Shown here: positions 1 to 7,302 of the stretch, in pieces
How the letters are laid out: the number at the start of each line of letters is the position of its first letter
How positions within the stretch are numbered: position 1 is the stretch's first letter
From: Synergistaceae bacterium
Lineage (GTDB): Bacteria > Synergistota > Synergistia > Synergistales > Aminobacteriaceae
Reading direction: 5' to 3'
Assembly: GCA_017427625.1 (NCBI GenBank)
Contig: JAFRSL010000012.1
Coordinates: 1-14,323, forward strand
Length of the DNA stretch: 14,323 nt
The notes under the pieces: generated by a model
Database searches by the model: none
What the model was told of the DNA's origin: nothing
What the model saw: the letters and a program-made list of their open reading frames with translations, nothing else
Made by a program: the position numbers and the translations under genes

Positions 1-358
1 CGTCAACGTTCACAGCATCGCCGGCGTGTAACCTTCTCGCAGGTTTCACGAGTGCCTCCCATTCGAGAAAGTCAGCCGTAATGTTCCGAAGCAGTAGAAG
101 CTCGCACTTTCCGCCCGTCTCACGCTTCCCCCATAATCTCGCGGGTATCACTCTCGTGTCATTCAGCACAAGCAGATCATTCGGCCTGAGATATTCCGTG
201 ATGTCTCTGAAATGTCGTGCCTCCGTCGTATCGTCCTTAACGTTCCAAACCAGGAGGCGTGAAGAATCGCGGGGGCTTGCCGGAAACTGCGCGATATTCT
301 CAGGCGGAAGCTCGTAATCATAGGACGCTAAATCATAGAGAGCCTCGTGCGTAATCAC
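1..358 (-). CDS. queA: S-adenosylmethionine:tRNA ribosyltransferase-isomerase (QueA), N-terminal part, cut by the window edge
   Basis: QueA transfers and isomerises the ribosyl group of S-adenosylmethionine onto the 7-deazaguanine base in tRNA, giving epoxyqueuosine in the queuosine pathway (cytoplasmic). About 119 N-terminal residues are visible. They carry the family hallmarks in order: YELPPENIAQFP, then PRDSSRLLV, then an FRDITEYL segment, LVLNDTRVIPARLWG and TGGKCELLLLR. The start is a GTG at 358-356 whose last two bases begin the TGA stop of the upstream SpoIID-like gene (GTGA overlap), so the two are translationally coupled. It is the last visible gene of the nadE-yebC-ruvC-spoIID-like operon. 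The rest of the gene lies left of the window. Recognition is from motifs, and I see no frameshift in the visible part. Confidence 0.95.
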   Translation of the reverse strand, partial: MITHEALYDLASYDYELPPENIAQFPASPRDSSRLLVWNVKDDTTEARHFRDITEYLRPNDLLVLNDTRVIPARLWGKRETGGKCELLLLRNITADFLEWEALVKPARRLHAGDAVNVD

Positions 359-1728
359 TTTATCTTCCTTACCGACGTTCCGGGATAGTAATGTGCGAGA
401 ATCTTCTCGGCGGTGTAGCCCTGTTCGGCCATAGCCATTGCACCCCATTGGCACATTCCAACACCATGCCCCCAGCCGCGCCCGTAGAATATGAAGTCGT
501 TTCCCGATTTCTCGATGGAATAGCCGTACTTGCTTCGTGGCTTCTTTGCGGGTGCTGATGACTTGTTGCCGCCGCGTCCGAGTCCTGTCTGGTAATACTT
601 CTTGCGTTTGTCAGGATTCGATAGCATGTCGATCAGCTCGGTTGACGTGAAGACTCCCTCTGATGTCATCTTGGCGAGTCCCTGTTCCTCTTCAAATGTA
701 AGCTCGTTCCCCGAACCTTGAGGCTTCCTCTGTGTTACGAGTCCGCTCGGTGTTGTCGTGTTGTTGACCCTGAATGCTCCGCCCGACGGTGTGAACATCG
801 TACTCTTCAAAGTTCGAGGGTCTACCGCAAGACGGAACTGGCTGGCTTTCATTGACCTGCTTCCGTTTGAGCCGATGAAGGTCATCGTGATTGCCCTTCC
901 TCCGTCGTCAACCTCCGAAACCTGAACTTCCGTTATCGTCCCAATATCTGAGCCTGTAACCTTTTTGACGGCGCTCTGAATTTTAGCGGCTGAAATTTTT
1001 GCGTTCCAAACTGAGACGGGTGATTTGTAGTTCACGACCTCAGGAACTCCCGTGAGGTATGGGATATTCTGCCCCCAAACGTCCGAAATATCCGCCGTGT
1101 GTCCTCCGCTGTCCGAATGGAAGTATGTGAACGCAAGCTCCTTCCCGTAAGTGAGAACTTCACCCGCTGTGCTTGAGACCGCCTGATTAGTTTTCGCAGT
1201 CTCGACACCCGCGCCCTTGTAGACTTGGTCAGCGTCAGTGTCAACAACGTCATAGCCCTTGTCCGCCCTGTTCATGCTCTGCTTCAGGACGTAAGTTCGA
1301 GCGCATATCGCCTGAGTCCTCAGTGCCTGAGTGTGCCAGTTTGCCCCGACTTCTGCCGGCAATACCCCGCACAAATACTGCTCAACGTCAAGAACATTAA
1401 GAAGTCCGCCCTTCTGCGTAATCAGGAACGCCCCGCGATACGTCCTCCCCTTGAACTGCAAGAGGCCAGACCCCGAAATCCTCACAGGCATTAGGAACGT
1501 GTTGCCCATAATGCTCACGTATCCGCCCGATGCTGAAATCTGCGCGCTGTCTCCGAGATTGGCGAGCCTTCCTTCAGCGTCTGTCATAGTCAGCATTCCC
1601 TGAGTTATCCCGATTGAGTAGCTTCCTGAGTTCGACAGCCTCACGTAGACATCACGAGCCTCAGCCTCAAACGTCCACGAAAGAACCGCGATTATAATGG
1701 CAAAAATTCTAGTCCGAATGTGATTCAT
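355..1728 (-). CDS. SpoIID/LytB-domain exported protein (peptidoglycan-acting)
   Basis: A 457-residue exported protein. Residues 1-24 form a Sec signal peptide (basic start, hydrophobic IIIAVL core, likely cut after AEA). The SpoIID domain begins near residue 108 with the motif VLPAEV; E126 aligns with the glutamate held to be catalytic in SpoIID lytic transglycosylases. TYFHSDSGGHT lies at 201-211. A low-complexity insert at about 310-410 separates this from the C-terminal GRGWGHGVGMCQWGA signature and the closing YYPGTSV element. SpoIID cleaves peptidoglycan glycan strands lacking stem peptides, while LytB-type relatives stimulate amidases. Nothing here suggests sporulation, so a vegetative cell-wall role is likelier. 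The ATG is preceded by AAAGGGG, which overlaps the ruvC stop, and the 3' end overlaps queA. SpoIID-like genes beside queA are also known in Clostridia. Confidence 0.92.
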   Translation of the reverse strand: MNHIRTRIFAIIIAVLSWTFEAEARDVYVRLSNSGSYSIGITQGMLTMTDAEGRLANLGDSAQISASGGYVSIMGNTFLMPVRISGSGLLQFKGRTYRGAFLITQKGGLLNVLDVEQYLCGVLPAEVGANWHTQALRTQAICARTYVLKQSMNRADKGYDVVDTDADQVYKGAGVETAKTNQAVSSTAGEVLTYGKELAFTYFHSDSGGHTADISDVWGQNIPYLTGVPEVVNYKSPVSVWNAKISAAKIQSAVKKVTGSDIGTITEVQVSEVDDGGRAITMTFIGSNGSRSMKASQFRLAVDPRTLKSTMFTPSGGAFRVNNTTTPSGLVTQRKPQGSGNELTFEEEQGLAKMTSEGVFTSTELIDMLSNPDKRKKYYQTGLGRGGNKSSAPAKKPRSKYGYSIEKSGNDFIFYGRGWGHGVGMCQWGAMAMAEQGYTAEKILAHYYPGTSVRKIK

Positions 1729-1734
1729 CCCCTT

Positions 1735-2202
1735 TCAAAGTGAAAGACCCGCAACAGCCGCCGCGAGTGCATCAGCAGTGTCATCGGGTCTTGGTATTTC
1801 ATCGAGTGTGAGAATATCCCGTATCCTTGTCTGTACTGTATGCTTGTCGGCCTTAGTGCTTCCGCAGACAGCCCGCTTTATGACCGTAGGAGTGAGTTCG
1901 GTTACGGGAAGATTATTCTGCGCGATGAGGAGCATTATTACCCCTCGTGCCTGATAGACATATTCGGCGGTCTTTACGTTTTTGCCGAAGAATAGACGCT
2001 CAATCGACACGAAATCAGGACGTATCACTCCTATTTTCCCATTCACGTCAGAATAAATCTTCATGATTCGTTCCGAGAAACTCATTGACGGGCTTGTCTC
2101 AATACAGCCGTAACAGACCGGCAGAAGCCCCGCATCAGACTGCGCTACAGCACCATAGCCCACACGAGCGAGGCCGGGATCTATTCCCAGACAAACACGC
2201 AA
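1735..2202 (-). CDS. ruvC: Crossover junction endodeoxyribonuclease RuvC
   Basis: RuvC resolves Holliday junctions by paired nicks, working with the RuvAB branch-migration motor in the cytoplasm. The 155-residue product has normal family length. The four acidic catalytic positions are visible: D8 in GIDPG, E68 in SIERLFF, and D141 and D144 in the C-terminal DDTADALAAA motif. The loop FFGKNVKTAEYVYQARG is also typical. Translation starts at TTG (2202-2200), directly after the TAG stop of yebC. No upstream in-frame ATG fits without entering yebC, so coupling with yebC is likely. The yebC-ruvC pairing is common in bacteria. ruvA and ruvB, often next in line, are not present between this gene and queA. 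Confidence 0.95.
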   Translation of the reverse strand: MRVCLGIDPGLARVGYGAVAQSDAGLLPVCYGCIETSPSMSFSERIMKIYSDVNGKIGVIRPDFVSIERLFFGKNVKTAEYVYQARGVIMLLIAQNNLPVTELTPTVIKRAVCGSTKADKHTVQTRIRDILTLDEIPRPDDTADALAAAVAGLSL

Positions 2203-2958
2203 CTATTCGTCCTCAATCTGTGATGCCACCTCGTCAGGAATGTCAAAGTTCGAGTAAACATTCTGCACATCATCGTGTTCTTCGAGAGCATCAACAAGGC
2301 GCAAGACTTTCCTTGCCGAATCGGGGTCTGAGACTTCAACGGGAGTCTTCGCAATCATTGAGACTTCCGCGTTTTCGACGACATATTTCGCGTCTTCAAG
2401 TGCCTTCTGCAATGTGTCAAGGTCTGACGGCTCGCAGTAGAGCGTGAAGCCCTCATCGTTTGCCTCCATGTCCGACATTCCAGAGTCGAGTCCGAGAGTC
2501 ATGAGTTCGTCCTCGTCGATGTTCTTTCCTTTGACCTCAATGACACCTTTGCGGTCGAACATCCACGCTACCGAGCCTTCACTGCCCATCTGCCCGCCGT
2601 TTCTTGCGAGGAGAGCGCGGATTTCGGGGGTAGTACGGTTTCTGTTGTCGGTCATGACGTTTACGAGGACTGCAATTCCTGAAGGCCCGATGACTTCGTA
2701 GGTCAGCTCGTCATATGAGATGTCGCCGAGTTCGCCTGTCCCGCGTTTTATGGCGCGTGTAATGTTGTCGTTGGGAACGCTGACGGCTTTTGCGCGCTCA
2801 ATGGCTGTCTTGAGACGCATATTCATGGCCGGGTCTCCGCCGCCGTCTTTTGCCGCGATGATGATTGCGCGGACTAACTTCTGGAAGAGGTTGCCCCTCT
2901 TTGCGTCCTGTGCTGCTTTGCGATGCTTAATGTTTGCCCATTTTGAATGTCCTGACAT
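2203..2958 (-). CDS. yebC: YebC/PmpR (TACO1) family protein
   Basis: A 251-residue member of the YebC family, recognised by its near-invariant N-terminus (MSGHSKWANIKHRKAAQDAK) and by the acidic C-terminal domains (VYSNFDIPDE near the end). Family members have been described as transcriptional regulators (PmpR). The mitochondrial relative TACO1 and more recent bacterial work point to a ribosome-linked role in translating difficult sequences, so the molecular role here should be left open. The ATG is preceded by a good Shine-Dalgarno site, AGGAGTGATAAC. The gene follows nadE by 20 bases and abuts ruvC. Length and motifs look intact. Confidence 0.95.
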   Translation of the reverse strand: MSGHSKWANIKHRKAAQDAKRGNLFQKLVRAIIIAAKDGGGDPAMNMRLKTAIERAKAVSVPNDNITRAIKRGTGELGDISYDELTYEVIGPSGIAVLVNVMTDNRNRTTPEIRALLARNGGQMGSEGSVAWMFDRKGVIEVKGKNIDEDELMTLGLDSGMSDMEANDEGFTLYCEPSDLDTLQKALEDAKYVVENAEVSMIAKTPVEVSDPDSARKVLRLVDALEEHDDVQNVYSNFDIPDEVASQIEDE

Positions 2959-2978
2959 GTTATCACTCCTGAATAGTA

Positions 2979-3692
2979 TTATGGTCTGAAGATTGGAATC
3001 GGCTTGCGTTTGTGTTCACTTCTGCGGCGCATGACGTCAATTCGTTCTTTCGCCGAAAGGTCATCAATTTTCCCTGACGCTAAATATTCGTCGAGAACGT
3101 CATACGTGAAACCCATATCGCCCTCATCTGTCTGTCCGTCAACGAGCCCTGCGCTTGGAGCTTTCGTGATGATCCGTTCGGGAACACCGAGAATTTTCGC
3201 CATCGCACGAATATCACGCTTCAGGAAGCTGGCCAGCGGCATCAAGTCCGAACCAGAGTCGCCGTATTTCGTGAAGTATCCTGTCTCGTACTCCGAACGG
3301 TTGCTAGTCCCGCAAACTAAGAGCCTGTTGCTCTGACCGAGTGCATAGAGTGTAACCATTCTGAGACGTGCTTTCATGTTTGAGCTTACGAGGGGACTCA
3401 CTTCAACGCCCAACGACGCACACATTGAGTCATAGGCAGCCGAAAGGTCAACGCGGGTGTATTTAACGTCAAGAGTCTCGGCAAGAAGTTTAGCGTCCGC
3501 CTCATCGTTAGGGTTGCTGTGGCATGGCATGATTACTCCGAGTACGCCGTCATGGCCCAATGCTTCACGACCCAGAGCCGCAAGGACTGAAGAGTCAATT
3601 CCGCCGGAGAGACCGAGAATTATTCCTGATGCTCCGGCTTTCTTGACCTCATCGGACAGCCATTGTTCACACTTAATTACAATGTCGCGCAA
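2979..3692 (-). CDS. nadE: NH3-dependent NAD+ synthetase (short form)
   Basis: This enzyme converts deamido-NAD (nicotinic acid adenine dinucleotide) to NAD+ using ATP and ammonia, the last step of NAD biosynthesis. The 237-residue protein has the ATP-pyrophosphatase P-loop SGGIDSS at 29-35, then NMKARLRM (105-112), GTSNRSE (128-134), KYGDSGSDLMPL (142-153) and PSAGLVDGQTDEGDMG (179-194), all family signatures. There is no N-terminal nitrilase/glutaminase domain, so free ammonia is the likely nitrogen source. The start is TTG at 3692-3690, with AGAGAGGA about nine bases upstream; I see no suitable ATG. It is the first gene of the minus-strand operon leading to queA and has a likely promoter at 3737-3765. 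Confidence 0.94.
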   Translation of the reverse strand: MRDIVIKCEQWLSDEVKKAGASGIILGLSGGIDSSVLAALGREALGHDGVLGVIMPCHSNPNDEADAKLLAETLDVKYTRVDLSAAYDSMCASLGVEVSPLVSSNMKARLRMVTLYALGQSNRLLVCGTSNRSEYETGYFTKYGDSGSDLMPLASFLKRDIRAMAKILGVPERIITKAPSAGLVDGQTDEGDMGFTYDVLDEYLASGKIDDLSAKERIDVMRRRSEHKRKPIPIFRP

Positions 3693-3736
3693 GTCTTTGT
3701 ATCCTCTCTAAAAAGTTATGAATAAAATATTCTGAT

Positions 3737-3765
3737 ATTATACACTCAAGGCAGACGGACAAAAA
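3737..3765 (-). promoter_or_regulatory. Likely promoter of the nadE operon
   Basis: On the minus strand a perfect -10 hexamer TATAAT lies at 3742-3737, about 45 bases before the nadE TTG. The -35 side is weak: TTTTTG at 17-bp spacing (3765-3760), or TTGTCC at 14 bp. The -35 region shares bases with the T-run of the upstream gene's terminator, so termination and initiation are packed together. Confidence 0.5.
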
Positions 3766-3794
3766 ATTCTCCTCCGTAAAACTTAACGGGGGAG
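3761..3794 (-). terminator. Intrinsic terminator of the zinc-ribbon/tail-anchored unit
   Basis: Read on the minus strand, CTCCCCCGT (3794-3786) pairs with ACGGAGGAG (3777-3769) across an 8-base loop. The stem has nine pairs, one of them G-U. It is followed by a run of six T (3766-3761). It sits 20 bases after the stop of the 344-residue gene. Confidence 0.85.
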
Positions 3795-3814
3795 ATTTTC
3801 ATATTCTGGAAATT

Positions 3815-4849
3815 CTACAGGAAGAAGTACCGTATCACGAAGAGCAGTGCAACCAGCGCAACCCCCAGCAGTCCGAAGAAGAACAAATCCCCCAAGAACG
3901 ATGCACCCTGCTTGGGCTGAGCCTGACCCTCCTGCTCTTTGACGCGAATCTTGATGTCTTTGGTGATTGCTACGTAGCCGCGTATCTCATCGCTTATCTT
4001 AACGTAGAGAAATTTCTTCCCCTGCGTCTCCCTTATCTCGTCAACAGGGAAAAGTGGCTCAATGTTATTCTCCTCAAGATACTTGGTAACCAGTGCGCTA
4101 GTACCTTCACCCTCAATCTGAACGCCGATAATATCTCCCGGCGCAATCTCAGATGAGGCTTTACCCCTAACAGGATCAACCATAGGATTGCACTTTATGA
4201 TCGTCCCCTCGAAGTTACCCTCCTTCTTTGCTTCCTCACGCTCACGTTCTTCACGCTCGGCCTTCTCCTTCTCTTCCTTCTCTCTCTGTATTCTTGCCTG
4301 CTCTTCAGGAGACGGAGGGAGAGGCTTGATGATTTTCGCGCGTTCAAGTTCATGTCGCGCTACAGGTTCGGCTTCGGTTGACGCTGTGAAAACACACTGT
4401 GCTGTCGCCTCAAAGGTACGGCGGTACATGCTTTCAAGCTGTCGGATTTTCACCTTCGTGTAGTTCTCGAAGAGCTTCTTCTTTTCCTCGACCGTAAGAA
4501 TTTCCTTGAGGTCAGCCTGCAGCTTCTCGCCCCAATCCTTGTCGAGAGGCCCCATTGACGGAAGGCTCTTGACGAAATTCCGCCAGTCCTTTCCGACCTC
4601 AGGAATCTGTCCGTTAGCGTAAGGTTTTGCGAGCCAGAATATCTGGAACACCGTACGTCCTGTCTTGCCCTCAAAGATAACGCAGAATCCTCCGCCCATG
4701 TCCCCGCGCGATGGGGTGAATGTCGACTTTATCGCGAGAAATTCCGGGTCATCATGCTTCTTGATGGGTTCAGCAGGTGGAGTCTCGTTGTTCTTTGGAG
4801 CCTCTGTGAGTTTCTTTACGTCGTTTACGCTTAAAAGTTCGTCCGGCAT
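3815..4849 (-). CDS. Unknown coiled-coil protein with a C-terminal membrane anchor
   Basis: I do not recognise this family. From the ATG at 4849-4847 it is 344 residues. That start is chosen because AAGGTGAG, a good ribosome-binding site overlapping the stop of the zinc-ribbon gene, sits eight bases before it. A TTG at 4888 gives 13 more residues but lacks a convincing site and would overlap the upstream gene. Visible parts: a polar N-terminus rich in P and K (about 15-35), a mixed globular region (about 35-165) with aromatic FQIFWLAKPY, a strongly charged E/K/R coiled coil (about 181-211), a second small domain (about 215-305) and one hydrophobic segment at about 321-342 ending the protein. 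This predicts a cytosolic body tethered by its tail, with no signal peptide. It is co-transcribed with the zinc-ribbon gene and followed by a terminator. Confidence 0.8.
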   Translation of the reverse strand: MPDELLSVNDVKKLTEAPKNNETPPAEPIKKHDDPEFLAIKSTFTPSRGDMGGGFCVIFEGKTGRTVFQIFWLAKPYANGQIPEVGKDWRNFVKSLPSMGPLDKDWGEKLQADLKEILTVEEKKKLFENYTKVKIRQLESMYRRTFEATAQCVFTASTEAEPVARHELERAKIIKPLPPSPEEQARIQREKEEKEKAEREEREREEAKKEGNFEGTIIKCNPMVDPVRGKASSEIAPGDIIGVQIEGEGTSALVTKYLEENNIEPLFPVDEIRETQGKKFLYVKISDEIRGYVAITKDIKIRVKEQEGQAQPKQGASFLGDLFFFGLLGVALVALLFVIRYFFL

Positions 4850-4857
4850 GATCTCAC

Positions 4858-5016
4858 TCACCTTGCCGAATAGCTCTTGGAGCTCCAAGATTTACCGCGC
4901 GGAATCTCTCCCGATACAAGCTCAAGACAGCGGCTTCTGCATTCCGGGCACTTTCTGTCCGATTTCGAGTCGCTCTCAAATTCCTTCTTGCACTCAAGGC
5001 ATCTGAATTTGGCCAT
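4858..5016 (-). CDS. Small zinc-ribbon protein (52 residues)
   Basis: A 52-residue cytosolic protein with a rubredoxin-like/FmdB-like zinc ribbon: C6-x2-C9 and C23-x2-C26, with an extra C30, within 30 N-terminal residues, followed by a basic Ser-rich tail. The ATG at 5016 is chosen because a consensus promoter (5069-5097) lies inside the longer possible reading frame that starts at 5097, so that longer frame would not be fully transcribed. A GGAGGA site lies about 12 bases upstream, a somewhat long spacing. Its stop lies eight bases before the ATG of the tail-anchored protein gene, whose ribosome-binding site it contains. Function is unknown; the arrangement suggests the two products act together. 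Confidence 0.75.
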   Translation of the reverse strand: MAKFRCLECKKEFESDSKSDRKCPECRSRCLELVSGEIPRGKSWSSKSYSAR

Positions 5017-5068
5017 AATGTTAATGAGTCCTCCGTGAAAGTCTAAAATCTGACTGTGATTGCCAAGA

Positions 5069-5097
5069 ATTATAGACCGTAAAATATTTCTGTGCAA
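5069..5097 (-). promoter_or_regulatory. Sigma70-type promoter of the zinc-ribbon gene
   Basis: On the minus strand, TTGCAC (5097-5092) and a perfect TATAAT (5074-5069) are separated by exactly 17 bases. Transcription would begin about 45 bases before the ATG at 5016. This is among the clearest promoters in the window and is divergent from the promoter of the CAP-protein gene. Confidence 0.8.
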
Positions 5098-5158
5098 TCG
5101 CGTTTAGCCCAGAGCAAAATCCGAAAGATTTACGCAATTTTTTTCGGGCAATATTCAT

Positions 5159-5202
5159 TATAATAGTGGCAAAATTCAAAGAGACAAAATTTTTGATGGA
5201 GG
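5159..5202 (+). promoter_or_regulatory. -10 box and ribosome-binding site of the CAP-protein gene
   Basis: A perfect TATAAT lies at 5159-5164. The bases at the expected -35 position are only T-rich, so an activator or an alternative element may be needed. GGAGG at 5198-5202 lies nine bases before the ATG at 5212. Confidence 0.55.
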
Positions 5203-5211
5203 CTGTTCCTT

Positions 5212-7236
5212 ATGAGACTGAAAAATTTTCCGGCATTTCTCCTCGTTATCCTCATTGCCTCAACGCCCGTTCACGCTTCGGGTATTTACGACACCGATCC
5301 ATCGTTCTCACCTTACAATGCGGGGACTGTCAGAAGTGATATTCTTTACGACGCTCTTGAAGAACTGAACTACATTCGCCGCCTCATAGGTGTACCCTCA
5401 AATGTAACGCTCGACTCCGAAATGACCCGAAAGGCACAGCATGGTGCAGTCCTTCTCGATGCCATCAACACGCTCACTCATACTCCCGGCAAACCTTCGG
5501 ACATGGCCGAGTCATTCTACGAGCTTGGATATGATGCCACGACTCACGGAAACATAGCGTGGTCTTCGGGCGGAATTACCATCAACTACAGCAACAAGAT
5601 GTACATGAACGACTCCGACAGCTCCAACATTTCGGCGGTCGGTCATCGTAGGTGGCTCATGAACCCCAGAATGAAGCGCACAGGCTTCGGTATAAGTGAG
5701 CGCAGGGGCTTTGCTGTAACCTACGTTATTGACGAGGACGAAATGAGCTCATCATGGCCGATCCCGGACGAATATATTACGTGGCCCGTGAACAAGCACC
5801 CTCACCCTTTGACGTACTTCGACGCAGGGACAGCATGGTCGGTTACGCTGAACGATGAAATTTTCGAGACTGCGAGCACAGCTTCAACAAGCGTGAGACT
5901 CACACGAACTTCGGACGGAAGGACTTGGAATTTCGGCGGAGGTAGCAGCGACGGATACTTCACGATCAATGCGCAGGGTTATGCCATAGACCAGTGCATA
6001 ATATTCCGGCCTGATAATGTTTCAGGATACTCGAACGGCGAGACTTGGAACGTCTACATCTCCGGCCTGAAACGCAAAGACGGGACTTCAGGCAGCGTCT
6101 CATACAGCGTAACATTCACGGGCGAGTCAACGGGCTACGAGGAGGACATACCAGGAGGCGGTACAGAGAGTAATGACGGGGACTCAAGCGGAGGATGCGC
6201 GGCAGTGCCTGGGATTTTGTGGGCGGTAATGTGCCTTGTGTTCCTGCGGAAGAAGCCGGGACGTTCCGCGCTTGTGGTACTGCTGGCGTTGTCGGCCTCA
6301 TGTTATGCCGGGACGTATGACCCTTACATCGTGAAGCCGTCATTCTCACCTTACAGGGCAGGGACGGTGAAGCATGAGATTCTTGCTGAGGCACTCGCTG
6401 AGGTCAACTATGTGCGCTGGCTCGCCGGAGTCCCCAACAACGTAACTCTCAATGATGAATATACACGTCTTGCACAGCACGGAGCTGTTCTGCTTGACGC
6501 TAACGATGAACTCACCCACACGCCGGAGAAGCCCTACGACATGCCGCAGGATTTCTACGAGGCCGGGTATTACGCGACATCTCACGGCAACATAGCCTAC
6601 TGGAAACAACGCAGAGGACTCAAGTCATGGGGAGCTATGACTCTCAGCAAGTCAACGCAGATGTACATGGAGGACACTGACGGCCACAATGTAGGTGCGA
6701 TCGGACATAGAAGGTGGCTTCTGAATCCACGCCTCAAGCAGACAGGCTTCGGGATAAGCACGAGACTCGGCTATGCGGTAACGTATGTTGTTGAGGAGTC
6801 CCCAATCAAGAATAAGGATAAGCTCACAAAGGCGGAATACGCGCAATATCTCGACTGGCTGAAGTGGCCGATAGCTGACGAGTTCATCTCATGGCCGTCC
6901 TCGAAGAACCATCACCCATTGAGCTGGTTCGAGGCAAAGACAGCTTGGTCGGTAACTCTAAACCGAAACGTCTTCAAACCTTGCAACCCCGACAACGTGA
7001 GCGTGAGCATGACCCGCCTCAATGATGGGAAGGTCTGGAATTTCGGGAAGGCCGGCGATGACGGATACTTCGTTGTTGCTCCGGACAATGTGGCTTATGA
7101 CGAGTGCCTTATATTCTGCCCCGATGACATAAAGAGTTACGGTAACGGAGAATATTGGCGCGTCGAAGTTCGCGGACTCACAAGGAAGGACGGAAGCGAA
7201 GGAAGTTTTACATATAATGTGATTTTTACGCTATAA
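5212..7236 (+). CDS. Secreted protein with two CAP (SCP/PR-1-like) domains, an apparent fusion of two precursors
   Basis: A 674-residue exported protein made of two similar halves. Residues 1-23 form a Sec signal peptide. Half one (about 24-304) and half two (about 370-674) each start with an SFSPY-AGTV segment, then a CAP domain with LTHTP (H90, H436) and GHRRWLMNPRMKRTGFGIS or its near copy (H145, H499), then a beta-rich tail domain ending in a GLKRKDG/GLTRKDG element. Between them lie S325-SGGC329, a hydrophobic stretch (about 333-345), RKKPGR (346-351), and a second hydrophobic stretch (353-363) ending SCYAG. This looks like a C-terminal sorting signal of the Synergistota type joined in frame to a second signal peptide. 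An internal ATG at 6229 (M340) could in principle start the second half alone. CAP proteins are extracellular and diverse; no substrate can be named. The gene precedes the mgl operon by 66 bases with no terminator seen. Confidence 0.85.
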   Translation: MRLKNFPAFLLVILIASTPVHASGIYDTDPSFSPYNAGTVRSDILYDALEELNYIRRLIGVPSNVTLDSEMTRKAQHGAVLLDAINTLTHTPGKPSDMAESFYELGYDATTHGNIAWSSGGITINYSNKMYMNDSDSSNISAVGHRRWLMNPRMKRTGFGISERRGFAVTYVIDEDEMSSSWPIPDEYITWPVNKHPHPLTYFDAGTAWSVTLNDEIFETASTASTSVRLTRTSDGRTWNFGGGSSDGYFTINAQGYAIDQCIIFRPDNVSGYSNGETWNVYISGLKRKDGTSGSVSYSVTFTGESTGYEEDIPGGGTESNDGDSSGGCAAVPGILWAVMCLVFLRKKPGRSALVVLLALSASCYAGTYDPYIVKPSFSPYRAGTVKHEILAEALAEVNYVRWLAGVPNNVTLNDEYTRLAQHGAVLLDANDELTHTPEKPYDMPQDFYEAGYYATSHGNIAYWKQRRGLKSWGAMTLSKSTQMYMEDTDGHNVGAIGHRRWLLNPRLKQTGFGISTRLGYAVTYVVEESPIKNKDKLTKAEYAQYLDWLKWPIADEFISWPSSKNHHPLSWFEAKTAWSVTLNRNVFKPCNPDNVSVSMTRLNDGKVWNFGKAGDDGYFVVAPDNVAYDECLIFCPDDIKSYGNGEYWRVEVRGLTRKDGSEGSFTYNVIFTL

Positions 7237-7237
7237 T
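7207..7237 (+). promoter_or_regulatory. Possible promoter of the mgl operon
   Basis: TTTACA (7207-7212) and TATAAT (7232-7237, across the stop codon of the CAP gene) are separated by 19 bases, longer than ideal. They lie about 65 bases before the mglB start. The rest of the 66-base gap holds no hairpin I can support. Confidence 0.35.
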
Positions 7238-7302
7238 TTAGAAATCCCATGCTTAAATTCTCAGGCATTGGAGAAATATATTTTTCAGGAGGTTATTTTC
7301 CT

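Noticed and set aside
81..317. Open frame of 78 codons on the plus strand
   Set aside because: It lies opposite the well-supported N-terminus of queA and has no recognisable motif.
355..1728. Evidence for sporulation from the SpoIID-domain protein
   Set aside because: SpoIID/LytB domains occur widely in non-sporulating bacteria, and no other sporulation gene is present.
5017..5097. 27-residue N-terminal extension of the zinc-ribbon protein
   Set aside because: The consensus promoter lies inside it, and its start has no ribosome-binding site.
7249..7302. 18-residue extension of the first MglB from an upstream ATG
   Set aside because: It would put charged and polar residues before a typical signal peptide, and the good ribosome-binding site serves the ATG at 7303.
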